A stretch of DNA of 11,984 nucleotides from contig CAAGBQ010000009.1 in assembly GCA_900768105.1 (NCBI GenBank), positions 1-11,984 of the forward strand, given 5' to 3'. The notes under the pieces are model-generated. The model ran no database searches. It was not told where the DNA came from and worked only from the letters and a program-made list of their open reading frames with translations. Source of the stretch: Oscillospiraceae bacterium (lineage in GTDB: Bacteria > Bacillota > Clostridia > Oscillospirales > Ruminococcaceae). Positions 6,701-11,984 of the stretch are shown in pieces. The first letter of the stretch is position 1. Every line of letters starts with the position of its first letter. The translations under genes and the position numbers were made by a program.

Positions 6701-7318
6701 TGTACCGACAATAACTTCTGCATTGTAGTCCGAAGAACCTATGCGCATAAGGACATTCCCACGGGCAAAGTCTTTTATGGTATCTTTTCTTGCGTGTTTA
6801 AGTCCCTCGTTTATATATTCTCTCGATGCCAAAATAATTTCATCAGCATTATCAGTCGCCCTGAACTTGTCCGCATAAATGCCCTTATTATTTTTTGCAA
6901 GCCATTTTGTATACTCTGAAAAAGTAAGCTCCATACGAGATTGTTTATTTATATCTATCAAATTGTTCCCAACGACAACCCCATTAGGGAATTTTGCAGC
7001 AAGGTTTTTCTTTACAATATCAGCCCATTGGTTTTTGCTTTTGCCGGAAAGAATATCGTTTTCTACAACAACAAACGGTTTATTGTTTACATCATATTTA
7101 ATCGAAAATTTTGCTTCTCCGCTTTCACTCTCTGCGCCGACTGCTTTTTTCGCCTTAACACTTTCTTTCAGCAGGGCGCTCCACCGTCTCTGCGCTTCGG
7201 AAAAGGTTTCAACATTCGCTTTCAGCTCTTTTGCGGCGTCCGCCTCGGCGGTTCCGCTCGTTACAACGCCCTGAACAACTGCAAAAAATAAATGTGTTAT
7301 AAAGTGTGTTATTTTCAA
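3755..7318 (-). CDS. Phage-type polyvalent protein with two ART-like modules, probably 5'-truncated
   Basis: A 1,187-codon frame built like the polyvalent proteins of phages and conjugative elements, which are multi-domain effectors carried into the cell with the DNA. Modules seen: residues 71-228, resembling large polyvalent-protein-associated domain 3 (KFPNG, YADKFRATDNADEI, LLYDIVNL); 270-450, first ADP-ribosyltransferase-like (ART-PolyVal) module with YHAT (His298) and RRGYDGIIV; 455-898, second one with YHGT (His490), GYRGAKI and SADAVTYDDKGNVIPLSERF; 930-1078, like the MuF C-terminal domain (DNPIVIT, INKIQTVHPN); 1080-1145, helical tail. The first usable codon is TTG with no ribosome site, one terminator away from a tRNA 3'-end fragment, so the true N-terminus is probably lost. 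The last ~28 residues are read from the GNAT promoter region. No capsid, terminase or integrase gene accompanies it. Domain names are from recall of motifs; catalytic activity is unproven. Confidence 0.78.
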   Translation of the reverse strand: MKITHFITHLFFAVVQGVVTSGTAEADAAKELKANVETFSEAQRRWSALLKESVKAKKAVGAESESGEAKFSIKYDVNNKPFVVVENDILSGKSKNQWADIVKKNLAAKFPNGVVVGNNLIDINKQSRMELTFSEYTKWLAKNNKGIYADKFRATDNADEIILASREYINEGLKHARKDTIKDFARGNVLMRIGSSDYNAEVIVGTKRNGEMLLYDIVNLQKTEIKERKSTKPTSQTAVSRKGTLPNENSMLQNEENVNTKFSMRVDSEGRELSEAQQEYFEYSEVRNKEGLLIPVYHATDNSFTVFDRKKLGAETDKNADDVAFAATAHIGFWFNSNDIKGKTAQNKSLAGYLNIEEPYYVDSIGALAAQIMDNYGEEYGELQERFDSRDYEAAEELGNSFVEWLERRGYDGIIVEDEEFGGTSYVALKSNQFKNADNQNPTENPDIRFSMRHDADYMKAVESGDTETAQRLVDEAAKAAGYDSEPLYHGTQNFGFTKLDVSKSDDEISFFATSNPDMAQTYSGKSGTKKINEALGDINSLTEEEVVDRLNKESVTDGYGMGSKYRIMRPADVKAFLADVDQRIEKLDDVVERKTTEYADRLATDFNDANLRAHSKLVALSEALQFYNYDKMSTPLWMLLNNTDVFNRAEKKRYGNLEADIRLRNGLAAKKGIDEGAVIKESLDRYEIRVKTFEDARNELAANAASGNYVLRGKTKGLLEIDGNGHNWNDIFATLEPKGGNTLRAEYDFSTSSIKLSDKNGEFANIPAKTLSEAESAMARAITKQFGSHFAATVFAQAKDQLRNSATAEVAIKTTGKTDTRNIAQFAKEQGYRGAKITNIYDNGGRGANADTGNVYIYFYPQEDVKSADAVTYDDKGNVIPLSERFNAKNDDIRYSKRGNFVEDKYYSRQIDNLENLKEGSYITVGEIKKDSPLNLVGIPDKRLYFDVSKIRQEMKDRSDPIPPEKIKDVPKVLDNPIVITEYVDKHKTHSVNVYGKLYIGSSPVVIGVMISKGRGGNVINKIQTVHPNRNFANEMTEDKILYLTPNKKETRQWFQALGAQMPLLGGTKSGFIRSIAQEESKVKSFVSDLGKVQYQLRIEDKNRLDILDRQETRLTADLKTLEKAYAEAIRAEYERSIKPSEETSKRQTPRTGAKPLKLCYNVVYTKERAEIFAKGCGRYGNKSTG
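3830..3838 (-). promoter_or_regulatory. Extended -10 element for the GNAT gene
   Basis: TGCTATAAT on the minus strand is a perfect extended -10 (TGnTATAAT). No strong -35 is present 17 bases upstream. The predicted start near 3822 sits just before AAGGAG. The element lies inside the last codons of the polyvalent gene, which suggests that gene has run into a pre-existing host promoter. Confidence 0.5.
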
Positions 7319-7323
7319 AAAAC

Positions 7324-7358
7324 AAACCGCTTGATTTTGGATTAATCAAGCGGTTTTT
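7324..7358 (-). terminator. Intrinsic terminator between tRNA-end fragment and polyvalent gene
   Basis: AAACCGCTTGATT pairs with AATCAAGCGGTTT, a 13-bp stem with a 7-base loop. On the minus strand it is followed by GTTTTTTG. It sits directly after a 20-base copy of the tRNA-Leu 3' end and directly before the first codon of the polyvalent frame, so it may be the original terminator of the tRNA gene before an insertion (inference). Confidence 0.8.
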
Positions 7359-7381
7359 GCTTGGTGCGGATGATGGGACTT
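7355..7381 (-). repeat. Direct repeat of the tRNA-Leu 3' end, copy A (att-like)
   Basis: These 27 bases are identical to 7549-7575. They contain the last 20 bases of tRNA-Leu including the CCA end (7362-7381) plus seven bases of trailer. The rest of a tRNA is missing, so this is a fragment. A tRNA 3'-end core repeated like this is the usual mark of a tyrosine-recombinase attachment site, although no integrase remains here. Confidence 0.75.
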
Positions 7382-7548
7382 TCGTCGCAGCGCGCTCCGC
7401 TTTTCGGCAGCGCTCGCGCGGCGGGCGCTGCCCTGCCGCTCCGCGGCTGCTCCTCTTCCCCACAAAGTCTTTCGACTTTGCGGGGTCCCCTTTTGCAGTG
7501 GGTTCAAGTCCTCATCATAAAGCAAAAGAGCCTCCCATCGGGAGGCTC
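7382..7548. other. Spacer between tRNA 3'-end copies, hairpin-rich
   Basis: This short stretch between the two direct repeats holds no believable gene. It contains GC-rich inverted repeats, for instance GGCAGCGC with GCGCTGCC around 7405-7431. It also has a 12-bp stem CCCCACAAAGTC/GACTTTGCGGGG (7458-7469 with 7474-7485; the one mismatch becomes a G-U pair in minus-strand RNA). An inverted copy of the tRNA T-arm and trailer lies at 7498-7536. It may be a decayed small mobile element left at the tRNA. Confidence 0.55.
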
Positions 7549-7556
7549 TTTTGCTT
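7520..7556 (-). terminator. Intrinsic terminator of tRNA-Leu
   Basis: AAGCAAAAGAGCCTCCC pairs perfectly with GGGAGGCTCTTTTGCTT, a 17-bp stem with a 3-base loop. It starts immediately after the tRNA CCA end on the minus strand. The T-rich 3' arm (CTCTTTTGC) makes it a plausible terminator. Confidence 0.75.
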
Positions 7557-7575
7557 GGTGCGGATGATGGGACTT
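7549..7575 (-). repeat. Direct repeat of the tRNA-Leu 3' end, copy B (within the intact tRNA)
   Basis: This is the partner of 7355-7381, identical over 27 bases, and it lies in the 3' end and trailer of the complete tRNA-Leu gene. The two copies start 194 bases apart. Confidence 0.75.
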
Positions 7576-7642
7576 GAACCCACAGGATATTGCTATCACT
7601 AGAACCTGAATCTAGCGCGTCTGCCAATTCCGCCACATCCGC
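7556..7642 (-). tRNA. tRNA-Leu (CAG anticodon)
   Basis: This is a complete class II tRNA on the minus strand. The acceptor GCGGATG (5') pairs with CATCCGC, then discriminator A and an encoded CCA. The D-arm region is GGCGGAATTGGCAGACGC. The anticodon stem CTAGA/TCTAG encloses the loop TTCAGGT, giving anticodon CAG, which reads CTG. A variable arm (TGATAGCAATATCCT) and the T-arm with GGTTCAAGTC follow. The long variable arm and the anticodon agree on leucine. Its own promoter lies upstream. Short frames here that read AELADALDSGSS are the usual false translations of a tRNA-Leu gene. Confidence 0.95.
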
Positions 7643-7716
7643 ATATGCTTTCGTTGATTTTTACTCGAAGGAAAGCTCTTCAAGGCGGCGCCGCAGCGTT
7701 CTTCCGCGTATTTGTT

Positions 7717-7745
7717 ATTTTAACATCAATATAAAAGTGTGTCAA
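7717..7745 (-). promoter_or_regulatory. tRNA-Leu promoter (TTGACA-17-TAAAAT)
   Basis: On the minus strand, a perfect TTGACA (7740-7745) and TAAAAT (7717-7722) are separated by 17 bases. Transcription would start near 7710, giving a ~68-base 5' leader to be removed by RNase P. No gene competes for this promoter on the minus strand. Confidence 0.8.
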
Positions 7746-7879
7746 GGCTTTTTTGGCAAAAACCCGCGCGAAGCGCCCTCGCATAAAAAATCATTTTAAA
7801 AAAAATCCGCGGCGCGGCGTGATATTCCGAAGTTTTTTGCAAAAAATAACCTCAAAACTACGAAAGGAATGAAAACCCG

Positions 7880-9577
7880 ATGAAAATAAACAAAATCATT
7901 GCCCTTGCACTTGTTTTGGCAATGCTGATGTGCCTTTGCGGCTGCAACAGAAAAGACAATAACCAAAGCAGCAGCTCCGGCACGGAAACCGCCGACGAGT
8001 TTGTGATTTATCACAGCAGCAAAGCGCTGGATTCCGCCCTTGCCGCCGCAGTGCGCGGCTATGAAAAAGCCACCGGCAAAAAGGTTGGCGTAAAATATGT
8101 TGAAAGCGGCCTTGCCGCCGCGGCGGAGGCCGAAAAGCCCGCCCTTTATGCGGTGGATTCCCGCGACGACCTTTCCGACTGGTACGAAAAAGGGCTTTTC
8201 GGCGAAATTGCCGAGGGGCTTTTCGGCACCGGCACGGAGATCTCCTCCGGCCTTTGGATGAGCTCCGGCTCCGGAAGCTACGGCGTGCCCCTTGCCCTGG
8301 AGGGCTGCGGCTATATCTTTGACCGCGATATGCTTTCCGACCTTTTCGGCGTGGAAGATGTAAGCGACCTTGTCGCCGACCTTCGCGAGTGCTCCTATAA
8401 CGACTTTATAGGCTTTGTTTCCGCAGTGGAAACATATATTGCGGCGCCTTCCGCAGCCGCAGTTACCGTAAACGGAAACAAATACACCTTTGCGGAAGCA
8501 AAAACCGGCCGCGCACAGATGCTTTCCGGCGTTTTTGCCCTCACTTCCGAAGGCAGCCGTGCCTATGAATACCTTTTGAACTATGCCCTTGCGGCAAAGT
8601 TCGGCGGAAAATCCGCCGTTTCCGCCGCGGCGGAAAACGACGCCGTGGGAGCGAAGGAAGCCTTTGCGGCGGCGGCACGCGCCCTTGACGACCTTACAAG
8701 CCACATTGCCGGAACCGGCGGCGCAATCGGCCGCGGCGAGGAATTTATGGGCGGAGATTACACCTATTCCGCCGCGGTGGACGCCTTTACCGGCGGCTTT
8801 GCACTTTTTTATGCGGGCAGCAGCGCCGATGCGGCGGATTTTAAAAAATCCAGCGTAACCTTTGGCGAAAACCTTGATATTCTGCCCATGAAGCTGCCCC
8901 TTTCCGAAGGCGATACGACTGCCTCCGGCATGAGCACGGAAAAGCTGAACCGCTCCATTATCATTACAAGCCGCTACTACCTTGCGTTCAACCCAAATGC
9001 GGAAGCCGCCGCGGCTTCCGCGGCGCGCGACTTTGTAAAGTGGCTTTATACCGATAACGCAGGTATGGCCGCTTTTTCCGAAGCCTTCGGCGGCGTTGCT
9101 TTTAACTACGCCGAGCCGGCCGAAAGCAGCCGTGCTCAAAGAAGCGCCGCTTCCGGCTCCGTGAGCACGAAAAGCCCCGCCGCAAGCACGCCGGAAAGCG
9201 GCGCAAACAGCGCGGACGCTTCCTCCGGAACCCTTGACAGCATTTTGAGCACCGGCGAACCGGATTTGAGCACGCCCGCCGCCTCCGGCGAAGAAAGCGC
9301 CCCGAGCAGCTCCGCAGGCGAAGGCTCCGCTTCCTCCGGAAGCGAAGCCGCGGGAGGCTATGCTCTTTCGGATTCTCTTTCCCGCGCGGTGGCGCGTTAT
9401 TACACCTCCGGAAACTGGATTCCGGAGCTTGTTTCCGCAATGCCGGGCAGCTGGCGCACAGATACCTTCGGCAAAAGCCTGACCGACTATTGGAACAAGC
9501 CGGATTGGACCGACGAGGACAGAGAAAGCCTTGTTTCCGGCTGGCTCAACGGCTGGACGGAGGGCATGGCAAAATAA
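7880..9577 (+). CDS. Extracellular solute-binding lipoprotein (ABC type, orphan)
   Basis: This 565-residue exported protein has a lysine-containing signal peptide and a lipobox LCGC whose Cys22 would be lipidated, anchoring it on the outer face of the membrane. A Ser-rich tether follows. The mature part has the two-lobe pattern of family 1-like binding proteins: FVIYHSSKALDSALAAAVRGYEKATG at the first strand and helix, YGVPLALEGCGYIFDRDML in the hinge and ligand region, and a C-terminal Trp-rich helical end (GNWIPELVSAMPGSW...TDYWNKPDWTDEDRESL). A sugar or oligosaccharide ligand is likely but not shown. Residues 415-491 are a Ser/Ala/Gly/Glu-rich low-complexity insert before the final helices. 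No permease or ATPase gene adjoins it. AAAGGAATG stands before the ATG; a terminator follows. Confidence 0.85.
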   Translation: MKINKIIALALVLAMLMCLCGCNRKDNNQSSSSGTETADEFVIYHSSKALDSALAAAVRGYEKATGKKVGVKYVESGLAAAAEAEKPALYAVDSRDDLSDWYEKGLFGEIAEGLFGTGTEISSGLWMSSGSGSYGVPLALEGCGYIFDRDMLSDLFGVEDVSDLVADLRECSYNDFIGFVSAVETYIAAPSAAAVTVNGNKYTFAEAKTGRAQMLSGVFALTSEGSRAYEYLLNYALAAKFGGKSAVSAAAENDAVGAKEAFAAAARALDDLTSHIAGTGGAIGRGEEFMGGDYTYSAAVDAFTGGFALFYAGSSADAADFKKSSVTFGENLDILPMKLPLSEGDTTASGMSTEKLNRSIIITSRYYLAFNPNAEAAAASAARDFVKWLYTDNAGMAAFSEAFGGVAFNYAEPAESSRAQRSAASGSVSTKSPAASTPESGANSADASSGTLDSILSTGEPDLSTPAASGEESAPSSSAGEGSASSGSEAAGGYALSDSLSRAVARYYTSGNWIPELVSAMPGSWRTDTFGKSLTDYWNKPDWTDEDRESLVSGWLNGWTEGMAK

Positions 9578-9604
9578 CCCTGCGCAAAAGCGCGAACGGC
9601 AAAA

Positions 9605-9639
9605 AAAGATGCGGACGGTATTCGTCCGCATCTTTGTTA
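9605..9639 (+). terminator. Intrinsic terminator after the lipoprotein gene
   Basis: AAAGATGCGGACG pairs with CGTCCGCATCTTT, a 13-bp stem with a 5-base loop, about 28 bases past the stop codon. The T run is short (TTTGTT), but the stem is strong. Confidence 0.75.
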
Positions 9640-9733
9640 TTAAGCAAAAACCCGCCGCAAACGCTTGGTTAAAGCCTTGCGCAAAAAGGCAAAAACCCCC
9701 GCCGCAAAAAAACCTAAAAATTCCTTTTTGCTC

Positions 9734-9762
9734 TTGTGGCGTGCATAAAAATGTGGTATATT
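9734..9762 (+). promoter_or_regulatory. Possible promoter of the sugar dehydratase gene
   Basis: TTGTGG (9734-9739) and TATATT (9757-9762) are 17 bases apart, about 40 bases before the ATG. The -10 is fair and the -35 weak. The preceding terminator shows a promoter must lie in this gap. Confidence 0.45.
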
Positions 9763-9802
9763 TAAATAAATGCGCGTAATGCCACGAAAGGAAAGGGAAA
9801 AT

Positions 9803-11671
9803 ATGAAGGATTTATTAAACAAAGAGGAGTGGAACACGGCAAAAATACTGCGCGTAATATTCCTTGTGCTGATGGACGCCGCAAGCGTTTGCTTTGCGAC
9901 ATTTTTTGCACTGTTTACCCGCTTTGAATTTGATTTTAAGCTGCTGAAGGATTCCGGATTTTTGGAAGCGTCGGCGGACTGCGCCGCAATCGGAATTGTT
10001 TGCACGGCGGTAATTTTTGCACTGTTCAAGCTGTATAACAGCCTTTGGGAATTTGCAGGCGCGGAGGAATTTGTTCGCCTTGTGATTGCTTCCGCCGCCG
10101 TTTCCGCCGCCGTTTGGTGCGGAATGAAGCTTTTGAACATTCATCTTCCGCGAAGCTTTCCCATGCTGTTCTTTTTGTTTCTTTCGGTGGCGGTTTTCTG
10201 CGTGCGCTTTTCCTACCGCGCGCTGCGCCACTTTCGCCACGGAGCCGGCGGAGCCGGCCGTCGCCGTACAATGGTAATCGGCGCGGGCGCCGCGGGCTTT
10301 GTTACCATTCGGGAGCTTAATTCCAGCGAGCGTTCCGAAAACAATGTTGTTTGCGTAATCGACGACGATGTGCAAAAGCACGGAAAGTACATAAAAGGAG
10401 TAAAAATCGTCGGCGGGCGGGATAAGATTCCGGAGATGGCGGAAAAATTCCGCATTGAGGATATAATTTTTGCCATTCCCACCGCAACAAACATCCAGCG
10501 CAAAGAGATTTTTGACATTTGCAGCGGCACCAAATGCAATCTTAAAACAATACCGGGTCTTTATCAGCTTGCAAGCGGAGAAGCCACCGTAAGCCAGATT
10601 CGCAAAATCGAGATTGAGGACCTTCTTGGCCGCGAACCGGTAAAAATCGACATGAAGGGCATTGAAAGCGACCTTCTCGGCTCCACCGTGCTTGTAACCG
10701 GCGGCGGCGGAAGCATAGGCAGCGAGCTTTGCCGCCAGCTTGCCCGCTATGCCATCGGCAGGCTTATAATTTTTGATATTTATGAAAACAACGCCTATGA
10801 GATACAGCAGGAGCTTTTGCGGGATTTTCCGGAGCTTGAAAAAAGTATGAAGGTGCTTATCGGTTCCGTTCGGGACGAAAAGCGCGTTGATTGGGTTTTT
10901 GAAACCTATCATCCGGATTTTGTGTTCCATGCCGCCGCGCACAAGCATGTTCCGCTTATGGAGGAAAGCCCCTGCGAAGCGGTAAAGAACAACATTTTCG
11001 GCACTCTTAATGTGGCGCGGGCGGCGGCAAAATACGGCGCAAAGCGCTTTTTGCTTATCTCCACGGATAAAGCGGTCAACCCCACAAGCGTTATGGGCGC
11101 TTCAAAGCGCGTTTGTGAAATGATAATTCAGTGCATGAACCGCCGGTGCGAAAAAACCGACTTTGTGGCGGTGCGCTTCGGCAATGTTCTCGGCAGCAAC
11201 GGAAGCGTAATTCCGCTTTTCAAAAAGCAGATAGAAAAGGGCGGCCCCGTTACCGTGACCCATCCGGATATAATCCGCTATTTTATGACGATTCCGGAGG
11301 CGGTTTCTCTTATTCTGCAAGCCGGCGTTTATGCAAAGGGCGGAGAAATTTTTGTTCTTGATATGGGCGAGCCGGTAAAAATCGACCACCTTGCAAGAAG
11401 AATGATACGCCTTTCCGGTTACGAGCCGGATGTGGACATAAAGGTGGAATACACCGGTCTGCGCCCGGGCGAAAAGCTTTATGAGGAGCTTTTGATGAGC
11501 GAGGAGGGTATGCACAAAACCCCGAACAGACTTATCTTTATCGGGAACCCGATTGATTTTAACGAAGAAAACTTTATCGAGGAGCTGGAGGAGCTGCGTG
11601 CGGCAGAATACGAAAGCTTTGACAAAATCCGCGAAAAGCTCCGCGAGGTCGTTCCGACCTATGTGGGATAG
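9803..11671 (+). CDS. Membrane-bound nucleotide-sugar 4,6-dehydratase (PglF/CapD/WbpM family)
   Basis: Likely converts UDP-GlcNAc (or a related UDP-sugar) to the 4-keto-6-deoxy intermediate, the first step towards modified sugars for capsule, exopolysaccharide or glycoprotein. The 622 residues have the full-length plan: four membrane segments (about 15-36, 58-78, 91-112, 119-138); a first nucleotide-binding fold with GAGAAG (160-165); then the extended SDR domain with TGGGGSIG (299-306) and HAAAHKHVPLME (376-387). The catalytic block T421-D422-K423 ... M431 ... K435 has the same spacing as PglF, where Met replaces the usual SDR tyrosine. LRPGEKLYEELL (553-564) is the family's C-terminal signature. 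The frame opens 11 codons earlier, but ATG 9803 follows AAAGGAAAGGG and gives the normal N-terminus. It probably heads a glycan gene cluster beyond the contig end. Confidence 0.94.
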   Translation: MKDLLNKEEWNTAKILRVIFLVLMDAASVCFATFFALFTRFEFDFKLLKDSGFLEASADCAAIGIVCTAVIFALFKLYNSLWEFAGAEEFVRLVIASAAVSAAVWCGMKLLNIHLPRSFPMLFFLFLSVAVFCVRFSYRALRHFRHGAGGAGRRRTMVIGAGAAGFVTIRELNSSERSENNVVCVIDDDVQKHGKYIKGVKIVGGRDKIPEMAEKFRIEDIIFAIPTATNIQRKEIFDICSGTKCNLKTIPGLYQLASGEATVSQIRKIEIEDLLGREPVKIDMKGIESDLLGSTVLVTGGGGSIGSELCRQLARYAIGRLIIFDIYENNAYEIQQELLRDFPELEKSMKVLIGSVRDEKRVDWVFETYHPDFVFHAAAHKHVPLMEESPCEAVKNNIFGTLNVARAAAKYGAKRFLLISTDKAVNPTSVMGASKRVCEMIIQCMNRRCEKTDFVAVRFGNVLGSNGSVIPLFKKQIEKGGPVTVTHPDIIRYFMTIPEAVSLILQAGVYAKGGEIFVLDMGEPVKIDHLARRMIRLSGYEPDVDIKVEYTGLRPGEKLYEELLMSEEGMHKTPNRLIFIGNPIDFNEENFIEELEELRAAEYESFDKIREKLREVVPTYVG

Positions 11672-11684
11672 GGCATAGGCGTGG

Positions 11685-11984
11685 CGGCGGAAGTTACGCC
11701 CGCCTGCGGCGGGCGGCCCTCATCCGTCGGCGGCTTTCGCTAAAGCGAAAACCACCGCCACCTTCCCCGTTGGGGAAGGCTTGCACAGCGTTGGTACGGT
11801 ACGAACTTACAGAGGGAACGCGGTGTAAACGCTATAACCGGTCGCCGATACAACCCCTCCGTCTTGCGACTGCTGTTCCGTTGGCGGCATCAAGGCGCAG
11901 GTTTGCCCCTTTGCCGTTAACCGCTCACGCTTCGGCTTACGCTATTCTCGCGTTCGCGGACGGCGGCAGTCGAAATTCCTCGCT
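11685..11984 (+). repeat. Dispersed multi-hairpin repeat, copy 2 (inverted relative to copy 1)
   Basis: This is the reverse complement of 1-300. The last 99 bases match exactly, and inner blocks match well. Hairpins in order: CGCCCGCC/GGCGGGCG (11697-11704 with 11708-11715), GGCTTTCGC/GCGAAAACC (11732-11740 with 11745-11753), and CCTTCCCC/GGGGAAGG (11761-11768 with 11772-11779). The middle hairpin has a different sequence from copy 1 but still folds. It starts 13 bases after the dehydratase stop codon, in the same orientation relative to the gene's 3' end as copy 1 has to the malic enzyme. No other terminator is visible for the dehydratase. Nothing else is seen here. Confidence 0.85.

Larger units (their letters stand above)
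7498..7583. repeat. Large imperfect inverted repeat spanning the tRNA 3' half
   Basis: The left arm (7498-7536) is an imperfect reverse complement of the right arm (7540-7583), which includes the tRNA-Leu T-arm and 3' end. Paired parts are GTGGGTTCAAGTCC, ATCAT and the 17-base AAGCAAAAGAGCCTCCC. The tRNA acceptor bases CCGCACC have no partner in the left arm. The centre is the tRNA's own terminator hairpin. Confidence 0.75.

Noticed and set aside
7346..7636. 96-codon minus-strand frame starting MAELADALDSG
   Set aside because: It translates the tRNA-Leu gene and its terminator; AELADALDSGSS-type peptides are standard false calls over tRNA-Leu.
7320..7660. CRISPR array or integron-like array
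   Set aside because: There are only two direct repeat units, one inside a tRNA gene, with no periodic spacers and no cas or integrase gene.
7796..9631. 611-codon minus-strand frame opposite the lipoprotein gene
   Set aside because: The protein is Gly/Ala/Phe/Lys-rich without domain features. The plus strand carries a real signal peptide, lipobox and binding-protein fold, so the antisense frame is a shadow of GC-rich codon use.
9815..10948. 377-codon minus-strand frame opposite the dehydratase
   Set aside because: It lies wholly antisense to conserved catalytic motifs and has no family features.
1..11984. Whole window as a composite transposon with ~300-bp terminal inverted repeats
   Set aside because: No transposase is present, the cargo is housekeeping genes, and the exact 99-base ends fit an assembly break at a dispersed repeat better.

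Overview
The window looks like a complete contig from an anaerobic, Gram-positive gut-type member of the Clostridia (Oscillospiraceae/Ruminococcaceae-like). The clues are a Rex redox repressor, a lipoprotein-type solute-binding protein, consensus sigma-A promoters with AGGAGG ribosome sites, many tight intrinsic terminators, a clostridial-phage style polyvalent protein, and dispersed multi-hairpin repeats carrying CCTTCCCC/GGGGAAGG stems. No rRNA or taxonomic marker is present, so the assignment is inference. Both window ends carry the same ~300-bp repeat in inverted orientation. The outermost 99 bases are identical, which fits an assembly broken at a multicopy repeat.

Left part (1-3831), all genes on the minus strand and each an apparent monocistron with its own terminator or promoter: a small malic enzyme, the NADH-sensing repressor Rex, a small S24/S26-type serine peptidase with a TTG start, and a GNAT acetyltransferase resembling the streptothricin-acetyltransferase group. 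Malic enzyme and Rex are linked by theme (NAD(H) balance) but separated by a bidirectional terminator, and I found no convincing Rex operator.

Middle (3755-7642): a 1,187-codon phage-type polyvalent protein lies on the minus strand. It holds an LPD3-like module, two ADP-ribosyltransferase-like (ART-PolyVal) modules and a MuF C-terminal-like module, separated by a recurring [R/K]-[F/Y]-S-x-[R/K] linker. It begins at a TTG without a ribosome site just after a terminator, and its 3' end runs through the promoter and 5' end of the acetyltransferase gene. It looks like a stranded fragment of a phage or conjugative-element gene. Just upstream is tRNA-Leu(CAG). The 3' end of this tRNA is duplicated as a 27-bp direct repeat about 195 bp away, and its T-arm plus trailer is also present in inverted orientation. 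This makes the spot a probable integration scar.

Right part (7880-11671), plus strand: an orphan solute-binding lipoprotein with a ~77-residue Ser/Ala/Gly/Glu-rich insert, then a membrane-anchored nucleotide-sugar 4,6-dehydratase (PglF/CapD/WbpM family). The dehydratase is probably the first gene of a surface-glycan locus cut off by the contig end.
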